NCBI GenBank assembly: GCA_017439965.1
Contig: JAFSID010000098.1
Location: 1-44,786, forward strand
Reading direction: 5' to 3'
Source of the DNA: Clostridia bacterium
GTDB taxonomy: Bacteria > Bacillota > Clostridia > Oscillospirales > SIG627
DNA: 44,786 nt
Every line of letters starts with the position of its first letter. Positions within the stretch are counted from its first letter, which is position 1. Below are positions 7,906-15,163 of the stretch, piece after piece. The translations under genes were made by a program, and so were the position numbers. The notes beneath the pieces were generated by a model, which searched no databases, was not told where the DNA came from, and worked only from the letters and a program-made list of their open reading frames with translations.

Positions 7906-9388
7906 TCTTTTGAATTATAAAATATCCGACGAGCACAAGAAACGATATCGGAGTAAAAATATTCCCCGTCAGCGTATAAAGAGTTTTTTCGCCAATGAGG
8001 CAGACCGTTTCAGTAAGCGTTGTTTCTTCAAGAGGCTCGGTGGAAATGACGACTCTTCCTCTTGCATCAATCACCGAGCTAATACCAGAGTTTGCACATC
8101 TTACGACCCATCTGTTATTTTCAACGGCGCGGAATACCGCTTGAGCGTTGTGGTGAGTAAGTGCCGTAGAGGTTTTATACCACGAATCGTTGGTTATAAT
8201 CGTAAGAAGCTCAGCGCCGTCACACGAGGATTTTCTTGCGAGGCTTGAAAAAATCGAATCAAAGCAGACGAGTGCTCCTATTTTGCCGTAGGGCGCTTCA
8301 AATACGCTTGACTCATCACCTGCAGTAAGGTCGGAGGATAGCATATTTATATCGGTCATAAACGGCAAGACAACCTCGATAAAGCTCCTCATCGGCACGT
8401 ATTCACCGAAGGGCACGAGTCGTTGCTTATAATAGCATTGAGGCTTATCAGAAGAAAGAAAAATTGCGGTATTATAGGTTTTGCCACCGCGAGTATCAAA
8501 AGCTCCGACGATTAAATCGCATTCGTTTTCTTCAATAAAGGAGTTTATTTTTTCCATTCGGTAGGAGTTATCAAGAAGCTCTGATGGGACTGCTGTCTCG
8601 CTCCAGAGAATGAGGTCAGCGTCCTTGACCTCCCCGGACATTCTCATATGCACCTCAAAAGCATTCTGCCCCTTCGAGCTATCCCATTTATCTCCCGACA
8701 TAAGACTCGGCTGAACGAGTGCGACGTCAAGCTCGGATGAGATATCCGAGGCTGTTAAAAGCCTTATTGCACCAAATCCCGTATTTACAACGAATATTGC
8801 AAGCGCGATAACGAGTGTCTTTTTGCTTTTATTAAGATAAAACAACGCGAATAAGCCGTTTATAACGGCTATAAGGAAGGTCAAAAAATAGGGTCCGAAA
8901 AGCGAGAGTGACTGGATAAACGGAAGAAAAGCGTGCTGGGTAAGAGCGAGCTGTCCCCATGGAAATCCGAGCCATCCGAGTGTCTGTATCCATTCGCAAA
9001 GCGAAAAGCAAATTGCGAGTGCAAAGGGCGTAAATAGAGTGTTTTTTGAAAAAAGCCTTTTAAAAACAATAAAAGTGATTGCAAGCTCACTACCTTGAAG
9101 AAGAGAAATACCTATCCATCCGATAAGCACGACTCCGAGAGACGCAAGGCGTGAAAGCCCTGCAAAATCAAGCGGATAAAGTGCTACGAAATAATAATGT
9201 ACGCCGAGGTAATATACAAGTGACCAGAGAAAAGACAGCCGTCTGATATCACGCTTATCATCTGCTTTAAAAAGATGATAAAAGAAGATGCTCGGCGCAA
9301 TAAGTGAAACGGGAGCAAGGCTCGGAAGGGTAAACGGCAATGCGGTGAGAATTGCAGACAGTAGCGTTTGCAGATATTTGTTTTTCAT
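7886..9388 (-). CDS. lnt: Apolipoprotein N-acyltransferase
   Basis: The 500-residue protein has about six N-terminal membrane helices (residues 1-210), a nitrilase-like domain (about 220-470) and a final C-terminal helix, which is the Lnt layout. The catalytic triad is Glu264 (LWSET), Lys321 (YYKQRLVPFGEYVP) and Cys375 (LVCFDSIF). The usual CYE after the nucleophile is CFD here. Lnt transfers an acyl chain from phospholipid to the N-terminal Cys of lipoproteins at the outer face of the membrane. It is standard in Proteobacteria and patchier in Firmicutes, where triacylation is often carried out by other enzymes. Confidence 0.92.
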   Translation of the reverse strand: MKNKYLQTLLSAILTALPFTLPSLAPVSLIAPSIFFYHLFKADDKRDIRRLSFLWSLVYYLGVHYYFVALYPLDFAGLSRLASLGVVLIGWIGISLLQGSELAITFIVFKRLFSKNTLFTPFALAICFSLCEWIQTLGWLGFPWGQLALTQHAFLPFIQSLSLFGPYFLTFLIAVINGLFALFYLNKSKKTLVIALAIFVVNTGFGAIRLLTASDISSELDVALVQPSLMSGDKWDSSKGQNAFEVHMRMSGEVKDADLILWSETAVPSELLDNSYRMEKINSFIEENECDLIVGAFDTRGGKTYNTAIFLSSDKPQCYYKQRLVPFGEYVPMRSFIEVVLPFMTDINMLSSDLTAGDESSVFEAPYGKIGALVCFDSIFSSLARKSSCDGAELLTIITNDSWYKTSTALTHHNAQAVFRAVENNRWVVRCANSGISSVIDARGRVVISTEPLEETTLTETVCLIGEKTLYTLTGNIFTPISFLVLVGYFIIQKKKIPVR

Positions 9389-9450
9389 AGCCTCCTCCTT
9401 CTCTGAATAGTATCCTCAAAATCGCAAAAAATAAATGCGAGGTGATTTGA

Positions 9451-9600
9451 ATGAAATATAAAATCAAAGCAAAAAGCCCAACGGATAGAGCAATAGCTAT
9501 CGGTGGGCTTTATTCTCCCGATGCAGACCCGCAGGGCTCATACACGGGCAAGCCTGAAAATCCGTGCGAAAAGCCCGTTCAGGATGCTGACGATTTATAA
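9451..9600 (+). CDS. Small hypothetical protein, 49 residues
   Basis: An ATG at 9451 follows a good ribosome site (GCGAGGTGA, spacing 6-7). The frame runs 49 codons to TAA at 9600. The product starts with a basic MKYKIKAKSPTDRAIAIGG and ends in an acidic, Pro-rich tail (KPVQDADDL). There are no membrane segments. It points toward rpe and overlaps the rpe stop codon by six bases on the opposite strand. Codon choices (GGC, AAG, CCC, GAC) resemble the neighbouring genes. I do not recognise the family. The tidy start and composition argue for a real gene, but there is no direct proof. Confidence 0.55.
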   Translation: MKYKIKAKSPTDRAIAIGGLYSPDADPQGSYTGKPENPCEKPVQDADDL

Positions 9601-10245
9601 GCCGACTCTCAAAAGTCCGACGGTCTTTGCGGGGTCCTCACTCTTGAACACCGCTGAGCCTGCAACGACAACGGTAAGACCTGCGTCAAGAAGTCTCTTT
9701 ACGTTTTCTGCGTAAATGCCTCCGTCTGCCTGAAGCTCAATATCTCTGCCCGAATCCTTTATCATCTGAGAACAAACGGCAATCTTATCAATAGTATGCT
9801 CAATAAGTGACTGTCCGCCATAGCCAGGCTCAACCGTCATAACGAGTATCATATCAAGCTTGTCGATGAAGGGCTTAACTGCCTCTGCCTCTGTATTGGG
9901 CTTGATGGCAAGGCCTGCCCTTTTGCCGTAGGAGTGTATGAGGTCGATTACAGCCTCGGGGTCTTCACAGCTTTCATAGTGGAAGGTGATGATATCAGCA
10001 CCCGCATCAACGAAGTCCTTTATATAGCGGATGGGGTCAACTATCATAAGATGCACGTCAAACACAAGCTCGGTCTTTTTTCTCAAGGGCTTTATAACGG
10101 GTGCACCAAAGGTGATATTAGGCACGAATATGCCGTCCATTACGTCGAGGTGTACCCAATCCGCACCCGCCTTTTCAATTTTACGAATTTCTGAAGTAAG
10201 CTCGGAAAAGTCACTTGCGAGCATTGAAGGGGATATTTTAGTCAC
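9595..10245 (-). CDS. rpe: Ribulose-phosphate 3-epimerase
   Basis: The 216-residue TIM barrel of the pentose phosphate pathway interconverts D-ribulose 5-phosphate and D-xylulose 5-phosphate. Visible signatures are KISPSMLASDFSEL at the N-terminus, WVHLDVMDGIFVPNITFG (metal-binding His and catalytic Asp), DVHLMI, MTVEPGYGGQ and LQADGGI near the C-terminus (second catalytic Asp), followed by the phosphate-binding AGSAVF. It appears to be transcribed on its own here; in many Firmicutes it follows rsgA. Confidence 0.96.
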   Translation of the reverse strand: MTKISPSMLASDFSELTSEIRKIEKAGADWVHLDVMDGIFVPNITFGAPVIKPLRKKTELVFDVHLMIVDPIRYIKDFVDAGADIITFHYESCEDPEAVIDLIHSYGKRAGLAIKPNTEAEAVKPFIDKLDMILVMTVEPGYGGQSLIEHTIDKIAVCSQMIKDSGRDIELQADGGIYAENVKRLLDAGLTVVVAGSAVFKSEDPAKTVGLLRVGL

Positions 10246-10321
10246 TGTTTTGCTCTCCTTTTATTTTTTAGATATTTTATATTAGTGTCTTATTTTAAAT
10301 TGCGGAATAAAATACATTATT

Positions 10322-10435
10322 GAAAACACGTATTACCGAGGAAGAGCCCGAAGTCTGAAGACAAGGACGTGAAGCCACTCTTTTCCGAGGTGATACTTTA
10401 CATAGATTTATGGGCGAATTATATTCGCCTTTTCT
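10322..10435 (+). ncRNA. Candidate structured RNA with its own terminator, unassigned
   Basis: Between rpe and the next gene, GTATTACC (10330-10337) pairs with GGTGATAC (10389-10396). The helix then continues through tandem G-A mismatches (38-39 with 87-88), two G-C pairs and AAGAG/CTCTT (10342-10346 with 10378-10382). It encloses a purine-rich apical region, 10347-10377. A GGCGAAT/ATTCGCC hairpin with a T tract follows at 10412-10435. A separate promoter for the downstream gene starts after this terminator, so the RNA is independent of it. I compared it mentally with common riboswitches, SRP, 6S and ribozyme cores and found no match. Its own promoter is not obvious. Confidence 0.4.
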
Positions 10436-10437
10436 TA

Positions 10438-10466
10438 TTGACAATTATCGACAGCTATATTATAAT
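10438..10466 (+). promoter_or_regulatory. Strong sigma-A promoter of the sensor-like gene
   Basis: A perfect TTGACA (10438-10443) and TATAAT (10461-10466) are separated by 17 bases. The predicted start near 10473 gives a 23-base leader containing CGGAGT before the ATG at 10496. Confidence 0.85.
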
Positions 10467-10495
10467 ATTCGAACGTACATTATTCGGAGTTAAAA

Positions 10496-11470
10496 ATGCA
10501 AATATCAAGAAATAATCTAAATAAGCTTTCCTACTATCCGTTCGTAAGCTTCGGCATAGACAATGAAGGCACAATATTTTATAAAAGCAAGCTTGCGGAA
10601 CTGCTGTTTCCGATTGTCAAGCAAGGAACAAGACTTAACAGATACACGAACATATCGTTTACAAAGTCGTGTCTGAACAAATGTATATTCTGCGGACAGC
10701 AATGCTCAGCATTCGTTCAAACCGCTGATGACAGCAAGGGAAATTATAGCGTAATTACTTTATTTGAAAAATCGCTCTGTTCCAATGCTTCTGAATTGAT
10801 GACTCAAAATGAGCGCAGAGATGCCTTATTTTCATTAATGAGTTCTCAGTATAACGAGGACGATCATCATAAAATGATACCTCTTTTACAAAGCATCAAG
10901 CACCTTATACACAAAGTCAACGAGTGGAGATCCTTTACAAATCTATACATAAAGCAATGTCAATTTGAAGCAAACGGCGCTATATCGCTGGAAAGCTTTA
11001 TGTATGCAATAGAAAGAGTAGTAAACAACCGGCTCGGATTGGGAATCAGCATTGAGTATATGAATTCAAACGTTGAAAGCTCTGTAAAAATGAGTGTATC
11101 GCTTGCAGTTACAGTACTTAATATACTAAGCTTTATTGTTGCCAGCACATCAGACGAAAAAGCAAAAATCGTCATAAACAAGCTTGAAGATACTGTCAGC
11201 ATATGCTTTTCATACAGCTCCCTGCTTGAGCTTGACGAAATCAACGCATTTTCAGACACCTCGCCAAAAATATTCACCTTACTGTCAGGTATTGCAATGT
11301 GTAACGAAAATGGCGTCAATATTGATTTTTCAAAGAGTGAGGATGAAACCGAGATAACTCTTACGATTCCTCACAACGAAAGCTCAAGCATGGTGTTTTC
11401 TTCAAGCGATGTATGCGAGAGGTTGGTCGTTGGATTTTACAATATGCTCACTGTATTTTTTGAGAATTAA
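10496..11470 (+). CDS. Uncharacterised sensor-like protein with a Cys4 motif and a histidine-kinase-like C-terminus
   Basis: The 324-residue protein has no membrane segment. Residues 13-100 resemble a PAS-type sensor (YPFVSFGIDNEGTIFYK). Inside lies C59-x3-C63-x2-C66-x3-C70, which could bind zinc or an iron-sulfur cluster; the first three cysteines happen to match the radical SAM spacing, but no such barrel follows. After a helical stretch (110-190), residues 200-250 resemble an N-box of a GHKL ATPase (AVTVLNILSFIVAS), but clear G-boxes and a phospho-accepting His are missing. It has its own perfect promoter, stands alone, and overlaps the 3' end of tatD by 23 bases. A redox- or metal-responsive regulator is an inference only. 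Confidence 0.6.
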   Translation: MQISRNNLNKLSYYPFVSFGIDNEGTIFYKSKLAELLFPIVKQGTRLNRYTNISFTKSCLNKCIFCGQQCSAFVQTADDSKGNYSVITLFEKSLCSNASELMTQNERRDALFSLMSSQYNEDDHHKMIPLLQSIKHLIHKVNEWRSFTNLYIKQCQFEANGAISLESFMYAIERVVNNRLGLGISIEYMNSNVESSVKMSVSLAVTVLNILSFIVASTSDEKAKIVINKLEDTVSICFSYSSLLELDEINAFSDTSPKIFTLLSGIAMCNENGVNIDFSKSEDETEITLTIPHNESSSMVFSSSDVCERLVVGFYNMLTVFFEN

Positions 11471-12242
11471 TACCAAACAGCTCACAAGCATTGCTTGCGG
11501 TCAGGATGGCTATTTCTTCGACGCTGACGCCTCTTACCTCGGCAAGCTTCTTTGCGGTCTCATACATAAACGAGGAATTGTTCACCTGACCTCTGTATGG
11601 CACGGGAGCAAGATAAGGGCAATCGGTTTCAACGAGGAGTCTGTCGTCGGGCACTGCTTCAACAGCCTTAAGTATCGACGAAGCGTTTTTGAAGGTTACA
11701 ACTCCGCTGAAGGAGATATAATAACCGAGTCTTACAAGCTCCTTTACCATTTCCGCGCTTCCCGAAAAGGAATGAAAAACACCCTTTACCTTGTAGTCGC
11801 GTACAATCTCCATACAGTCGCCGTGCGCTTCCCTGTCGTGAATAATAACGGGACGGGAAAGCTCTTCGGCAAGAGACATCTGCCGACGGAAAATCTCCTT
11901 CTGCACGTCTCTCGGAGAAAAATCGTAATGATAGTCAAGACCTATCTCACCGATAGCGCGCACCTTTTCGTTTTTCAAAAGCTCGGTGAGGATATCCTCG
12001 AAATTTTCCTCGGCATCCTCAGCCTCGTGCGGATGTATTCCGCAGGAGCAATAGAAAAAGGGATACCTCTTTGTCAGCTCAAGCGCCGCATAAGAGGACT
12101 TTATATCCGAGGCGGAATTTAATACCGCAGAAATTCCCAAAGGGTTTGTGTCAGATTTCTGACACAAACCCTTTATAATTTCCTCACGGTTATCGTTAAA
12201 TTTATCGTCGTCGTAATGTGCGTGAGAATCAAAAAGGGGCAT
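11448..12242 (-). CDS. tatD: TatD family metal-dependent hydrolase (putative DNase)
   Basis: The 264-residue protein is an amidohydrolase-fold TIM barrel. Metal ligands are visible in FDSHAHYDD (His7, His9), GEIGLDYHYDFSP (conserved Glu and His), VIIHDREAH, GVFHSFSG and LVETDCPYL. TatD/YcfH proteins are 3'-5' exonucleases or D-aminoacyl-tRNA-editing-like hydrolases, and the gene very often sits next to metG, as here (TAATG overlap with the metG stop). Residues about 26-37 (GLCQKSDTNPLG) are encoded by a perfect 17-bp palindrome that may be an insertion. The last codons overlap the convergent gene. Confidence 0.93.
   Translation of the reverse strand: MPLFDSHAHYDDDKFNDNREEIIKGLCQKSDTNPLGISAVLNSASDIKSSYAALELTKRYPFFYCSCGIHPHEAEDAEENFEDILTELLKNEKVRAIGEIGLDYHYDFSPRDVQKEIFRRQMSLAEELSRPVIIHDREAHGDCMEIVRDYKVKGVFHSFSGSAEMVKELVRLGYYISFSGVVTFKNASSILKAVEAVPDDRLLVETDCPYLAPVPYRGQVNNSSFMYETAKKLAEVRGVSVEEIAILTASNACELFGINSQKIQ
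12139..12174. repeat. Perfect 17-bp palindrome inside the tatD coding sequence
   Basis: AAAGGGTTTGTGTCAGA (12139-12155) and its exact complement (12158-12174) are separated by two bases. The palindrome keeps the tatD frame open and encodes a Cys-Gln-Lys-Ser-Asp-Thr-Asn-Pro segment between the first helix and the second barrel strand. Confidence 0.85.
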
Positions 12243-14188
12243 TATCTTACCTCCGCACCGTTTTCGGTCTCGGGATCAAGGAAGGCAACTCGGAGCACAC
12301 CGTCGGAACTCTTGGTTGCAAGAATCATACCGTAGCTGTCAATTCCCATAAGCTTTGCAGGCTTGAGGTTTGACACGAGTATAACCTTTTTGCCGATAAG
12401 AGCCTCGGGAGAATACGCCTCTGCAATTCCCGATACTACCTGTCTCATTTCATATCCGAGGCTTACCTGAAGCTTTAACAGCTTCTTTGATTTCTCAACC
12501 TTTTCACAAGCGATGACCTCAGCGCATCTGAGACTGACCTTAGCAAACTCGTCAATCGTAATCTCCTCTTCAACGGGTACCTCAACCTTAGCGTTTGCCT
12601 TCATTGCCGCCTCTCGCTCTGCTTCAAGCTCGGCAAGCATTTTAGCCTCGTCGATTCTCGGGAAGAGGTTTTCTCCTCTTACAACCGAAGCATCAGCCTT
12701 AAGGGATGCGTATACACCTGCGGATTCCCAGGTAGAACAGCAATCACAAGCACCAATCTGTCTTAAAATCTCGGTTGAGGTAGTAGGCATAAAGGGAGTG
12801 AGAAGGATTGCCGAAACGCGAAGCACCTCAAGAAGATTATACATAACTCTTGCAAGACGCTTGCCGTTTGTTTCCATATCCTTTGCAAGCACCCAAGGAG
12901 CGTTTTCGTCGATATATTTATTTGCACGGCTTATAACGTTAAATATTTCAGCAAGCGCGTTCTGGAAGGCGTATTTTTCCATCTGCTCCTCGTAAAGAGC
13001 TCTGAGGCCAGAAATAAGTCCGACAAGCTCGGAATCCTTTTCGACGTCCTCGGTCTGCTCTGTGGGAAGAGTACCGCCAAAATATTTTTCAACCATTGAC
13101 ACGGTACGGGAAAGAAGGTTTCCGAGGTCGTTTGCAAGGTCGGTGTTTATCGTACTGATAAGAGCCTCGTTGGAAAAGTTTCCGTCCGAGCCAAAGGGGA
13201 ACGTGCGGAGAAGGAAGAAACGGAGTGCGTCAACGCCGAACTTCTCTGCAAGCACGTAGGGGTCAACGACGTTGCCCTTGGACTTGGACATTTTACCGCC
13301 GTCAAGAAGGAGCCATCCGTGACCGAATACCTTCTTGGGAAGGGGCATATCCATACTCATAAGCATAGCAGGCCAGATGATTGAATGAAAGCGTACAATC
13401 TCCTTGCCAACGAAATGAACGTCAGCAGGCCAAAAATCCTTGTAATCGTCGTACTTACCGTTCATAAAGCCAAGAGCGGTGGTATAGTTGAAGAGTGCGT
13501 CAACCCAAACGTACACGACGTGACCCGGGTCAAAGTCAACGGGAACTCCCCAGGTAAACGAGGTACGGGAAACGCAGAGGTCCTCAAGACCGGGCTTTAT
13601 AAAGTTGTTAACCATTTCATGAACCCTTGAGCGCGGCTCGAGAAAATCGGTGTTTTCAAGAAGATCTTTTACGCGGTCAGCGTATTTGGAAAGGCGGAAG
13701 AAGTAAGCCTCCTCCTCGGCATCCTCAACCGGACGTCCGCAGTCGGGACACTTTCCGTCAACGAGCTGACTCTCGGTCCAGAAGGACTCGCAGGGCTTAC
13801 AGTACTTACCCTTGTAGCTGCCCTTGTATATATCACCGTTTTCGTACATTTTCTTGAATATCTTCTGAATTGCTTCAACGTGATAATCATCGGTTGTACG
13901 GATGAAACGGTCGTTGGAAATATTCATAAGCCTCCAGAGGTCCTGAACGCCTCTTTCACCGAGAACGATATTGTCAACGAACTGCTGAGGAGATACTCCC
14001 GCAGCCTTTGCCTTGTCCTCGATCTTCTGACCGTGCTCGTCGGTGCCCGTCAGAAAAATAACGTCGTGACCCGTCATTCTCTTATAGCGGGCCATTGCGT
14101 CGGTTGCAACGGTACAGTAGGTGTGACCTATATGAAGCTTATCACTCGGATAATAAATCGGTGTTGTTATATAAAACTTTTCTTTCAC
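12242..14188 (-). CDS. metG: Methionyl-tRNA synthetase
   Basis: The 648-residue class I synthetase charges tRNA-Met. The HIGH signature is in PIYYPSDKLHIGHTYCT near residue 20, and the KMSKS loop is in GGKMSKSKGNVVDPY near residue 300. A four-Cys zinc knuckle (YCKPCESFW...CPDCGRPVE) lies near 130-150. A C-terminal Trbp111-like tRNA-binding domain covers about 545-648. This layout is typical of Firmicutes MetG. It is the first gene of the metG-tatD operon and has a promoter 37-64 bases upstream. I see no T-box or SAM-type leader, since the leader is only about 30 bases. Confidence 0.97.
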   Translation of the reverse strand: MKEKFYITTPIYYPSDKLHIGHTYCTVATDAMARYKRMTGHDVIFLTGTDEHGQKIEDKAKAAGVSPQQFVDNIVLGERGVQDLWRLMNISNDRFIRTTDDYHVEAIQKIFKKMYENGDIYKGSYKGKYCKPCESFWTESQLVDGKCPDCGRPVEDAEEEAYFFRLSKYADRVKDLLENTDFLEPRSRVHEMVNNFIKPGLEDLCVSRTSFTWGVPVDFDPGHVVYVWVDALFNYTTALGFMNGKYDDYKDFWPADVHFVGKEIVRFHSIIWPAMLMSMDMPLPKKVFGHGWLLLDGGKMSKSKGNVVDPYVLAEKFGVDALRFFLLRTFPFGSDGNFSNEALISTINTDLANDLGNLLSRTVSMVEKYFGGTLPTEQTEDVEKDSELVGLISGLRALYEEQMEKYAFQNALAEIFNVISRANKYIDENAPWVLAKDMETNGKRLARVMYNLLEVLRVSAILLTPFMPTTSTEILRQIGACDCCSTWESAGVYASLKADASVVRGENLFPRIDEAKMLAELEAEREAAMKANAKVEVPVEEEITIDEFAKVSLRCAEVIACEKVEKSKKLLKLQVSLGYEMRQVVSGIAEAYSPEALIGKKVILVSNLKPAKLMGIDSYGMILATKSSDGVLRVAFLDPETENGAEVR

Positions 14189-14224
14189 GTCTAAATTCCT
14201 TTCGCTTGTATGTCTATATAGAAT

Positions 14225-14252
14225 ATTATACCAAAATAATTTTACAATTCAA
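14225..14252 (-). promoter_or_regulatory. Sigma-A promoter of metG-tatD
   Basis: On the minus strand, TTGAAT (14252-14247) and TATAAT (14230-14225) have a 16-base spacer. Confidence 0.7.
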
Positions 14253-14333
14253 TACTTTCTCATAAAAAAGTTCGGGCAAAGGTCAAAAACTTTTCACTTT
14301 CTCCCCTTCCCGACTATACTGAAGCTTATCTTT

Positions 14334-14362
14334 TTGACAGATTGCCGTAGCTGACATAATAT
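14334..14362 (+). promoter_or_regulatory. Sigma-A promoter of the Cys-rich mini-protein
   Basis: TTGACA (14334-14339) and TAATAT (14357-14362) are 17 bases apart and 24 bases before the ATG. An AAAGGAGG ribosome site lies between. Confidence 0.75.
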
Positions 14363-14386
14363 AGCAACAGAAAGGAGGCGTGAGAT

Positions 14387-14533
14387 ATGGCATGCTGCAA
14401 TAACAACACTTCCCTCTGCACATCCTGCGACAACGGTTGCTCCAACACCTGCACCAGCACCTGCTTCGGCAATGACCTCTGGCTCTGGATCATCATTATC
14501 GCAGTTATCATTATCCTTTTCGCTGCGGGCTGA
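14387..14533 (+). CDS. Cysteine-rich small membrane protein, 48 residues
   Basis: ATG at 14387 follows AAAGGAGGCGTGAGAT, and the frame ends in TGA at 14531-14533. The first 27 residues contain seven cysteines (ACCNNNTSLCTSCDNGCSN and on), mixed with Asn, Ser and Thr. Residues 31-46 form a hydrophobic helix (LWLWIIIIAVIIILF). The layout recalls short sporulation or coat-associated proteins of the YjcZ type found in endospore formers, but I cannot match it to a named family. It has its own promoter and terminator, so it is an independent transcription unit. The cysteines suggest cross-linking or metal binding at the membrane surface. Confidence 0.75.
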   Translation: MACCNNNTSLCTSCDNGCSNTCTSTCFGNDLWLWIIIIAVIIILFAAG

Positions 14534-14551
14534 TTATTAAGCGAAAATCAA

Positions 14552-14577
14552 GGGGCTGTCAAATGACAGTCCCTTTT
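14552..14577 (+). terminator. Intrinsic terminator after the Cys-rich mini-protein
   Basis: GGGGCTGTC (14552-14560) pairs with GACAGTCCC (14565-14573, one G-U pair) around AAAT, followed by TTTT. Confidence 0.8.
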
Positions 14578-14581
14578 GTCG

Positions 14582-15163
14582 TTATATCGTTATATCGTCG
14601 AGTGGCTTTTCAAAGGCATTGAGATAATGCTCGATGAAATACCTTGCCTCTTCACAGTCGGAGGAGTCAAGGCCTTCTCTTATGGTTTTTTCGGCAGCAA
14701 CGAACTCACGGTTTGACGCTGAAAGCTCGTCAAGGCACTTGATGTAAGCGCAAAGCTTATCCGCGGATTTTACGATTTTGTGCTCCTCGGGTGATAAAGA
14801 GGAAAGGCTCTCAAAATCTCGTCGAAAATCGTCTCTTAAAAGTGAGAGTATTCTGTCCTCAGCCTTCTGCTCAATCTTCTTATACGCGTTTTTGATATCC
14901 TCGTTATAATACTTTACGGGTGTGGGAAGGTCACCTGTGAGAATTTCGCTTACGTCGTGATAGAGTGCGAAAAGCACAAGCCTTTCGACGTCGTAGCTTT
15001 TTGAAAGCTCACGGTTACCGATAAGAGCGAGTGCGTGAGTCAGCACGGCGGTTTCCCACGAGTGCGAGGAAAGATTTTCGGGAAACATATTACGCATCAT
15101 ACCCCAGCGGTTTATGTTCTTTGAGCGGAACAGAAGCGCGTAAAATTCACCTGTTCTGTCCAT
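14582..15163 (-). CDS. yfbR: HD-domain 5'-deoxynucleotidase-like protein (YfbR family)
   Basis: The 193-residue protein has the HD phosphohydrolase motifs: His in NLSSHSWETAVL (near residue 34), HD in LFALYHDVSEILTGDLPTPVKYY (near 69-70) and a later Asp in VKSADKLCAYIKC. The SHSWE and HDxxExxTGDxPTPVKY strings are specific to YfbR, which dephosphorylates deoxyribonucleoside 5'-monophosphates. It is the last gene of the uvrB-uvrA operon, coupled to the preceding gene through TAATG. A nucleotide-salvage role beside excision repair is plausible but inferred. Confidence 0.88.
   Translation of the reverse strand: MDRTGEFYALLFRSKNINRWGMMRNMFPENLSSHSWETAVLTHALALIGNRELSKSYDVERLVLFALYHDVSEILTGDLPTPVKYYNEDIKNAYKKIEQKAEDRILSLLRDDFRRDFESLSSLSPEEHKIVKSADKLCAYIKCLDELSASNREFVAAEKTIREGLDSSDCEEARYFIEHYLNAFEKPLDDITI

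Noticed and set aside
10322..10396. Cobalamin riboswitch or hammerhead ribozyme
   Set aside because: The GCCACU string and CUGAAGA only partly resemble the consensus cores, and the element is too short for a cobalamin aptamer and lacks CUGAUGA.
10496..10720. Radical SAM motif in the sensor-like protein
   Set aside because: C-x3-C-x2-C is present, but the following sequence lacks the GGE and barrel motifs, and the domain is too small.
11409..12122. A 237-codon open frame on the plus strand
   Set aside because: It is the shadow of tatD on the opposite strand. The tatD motifs are unambiguous.
14189..14333. T-box or SAM leader upstream of metG
   Set aside because: The promoter leaves only about 30 bases of leader, too short for either.
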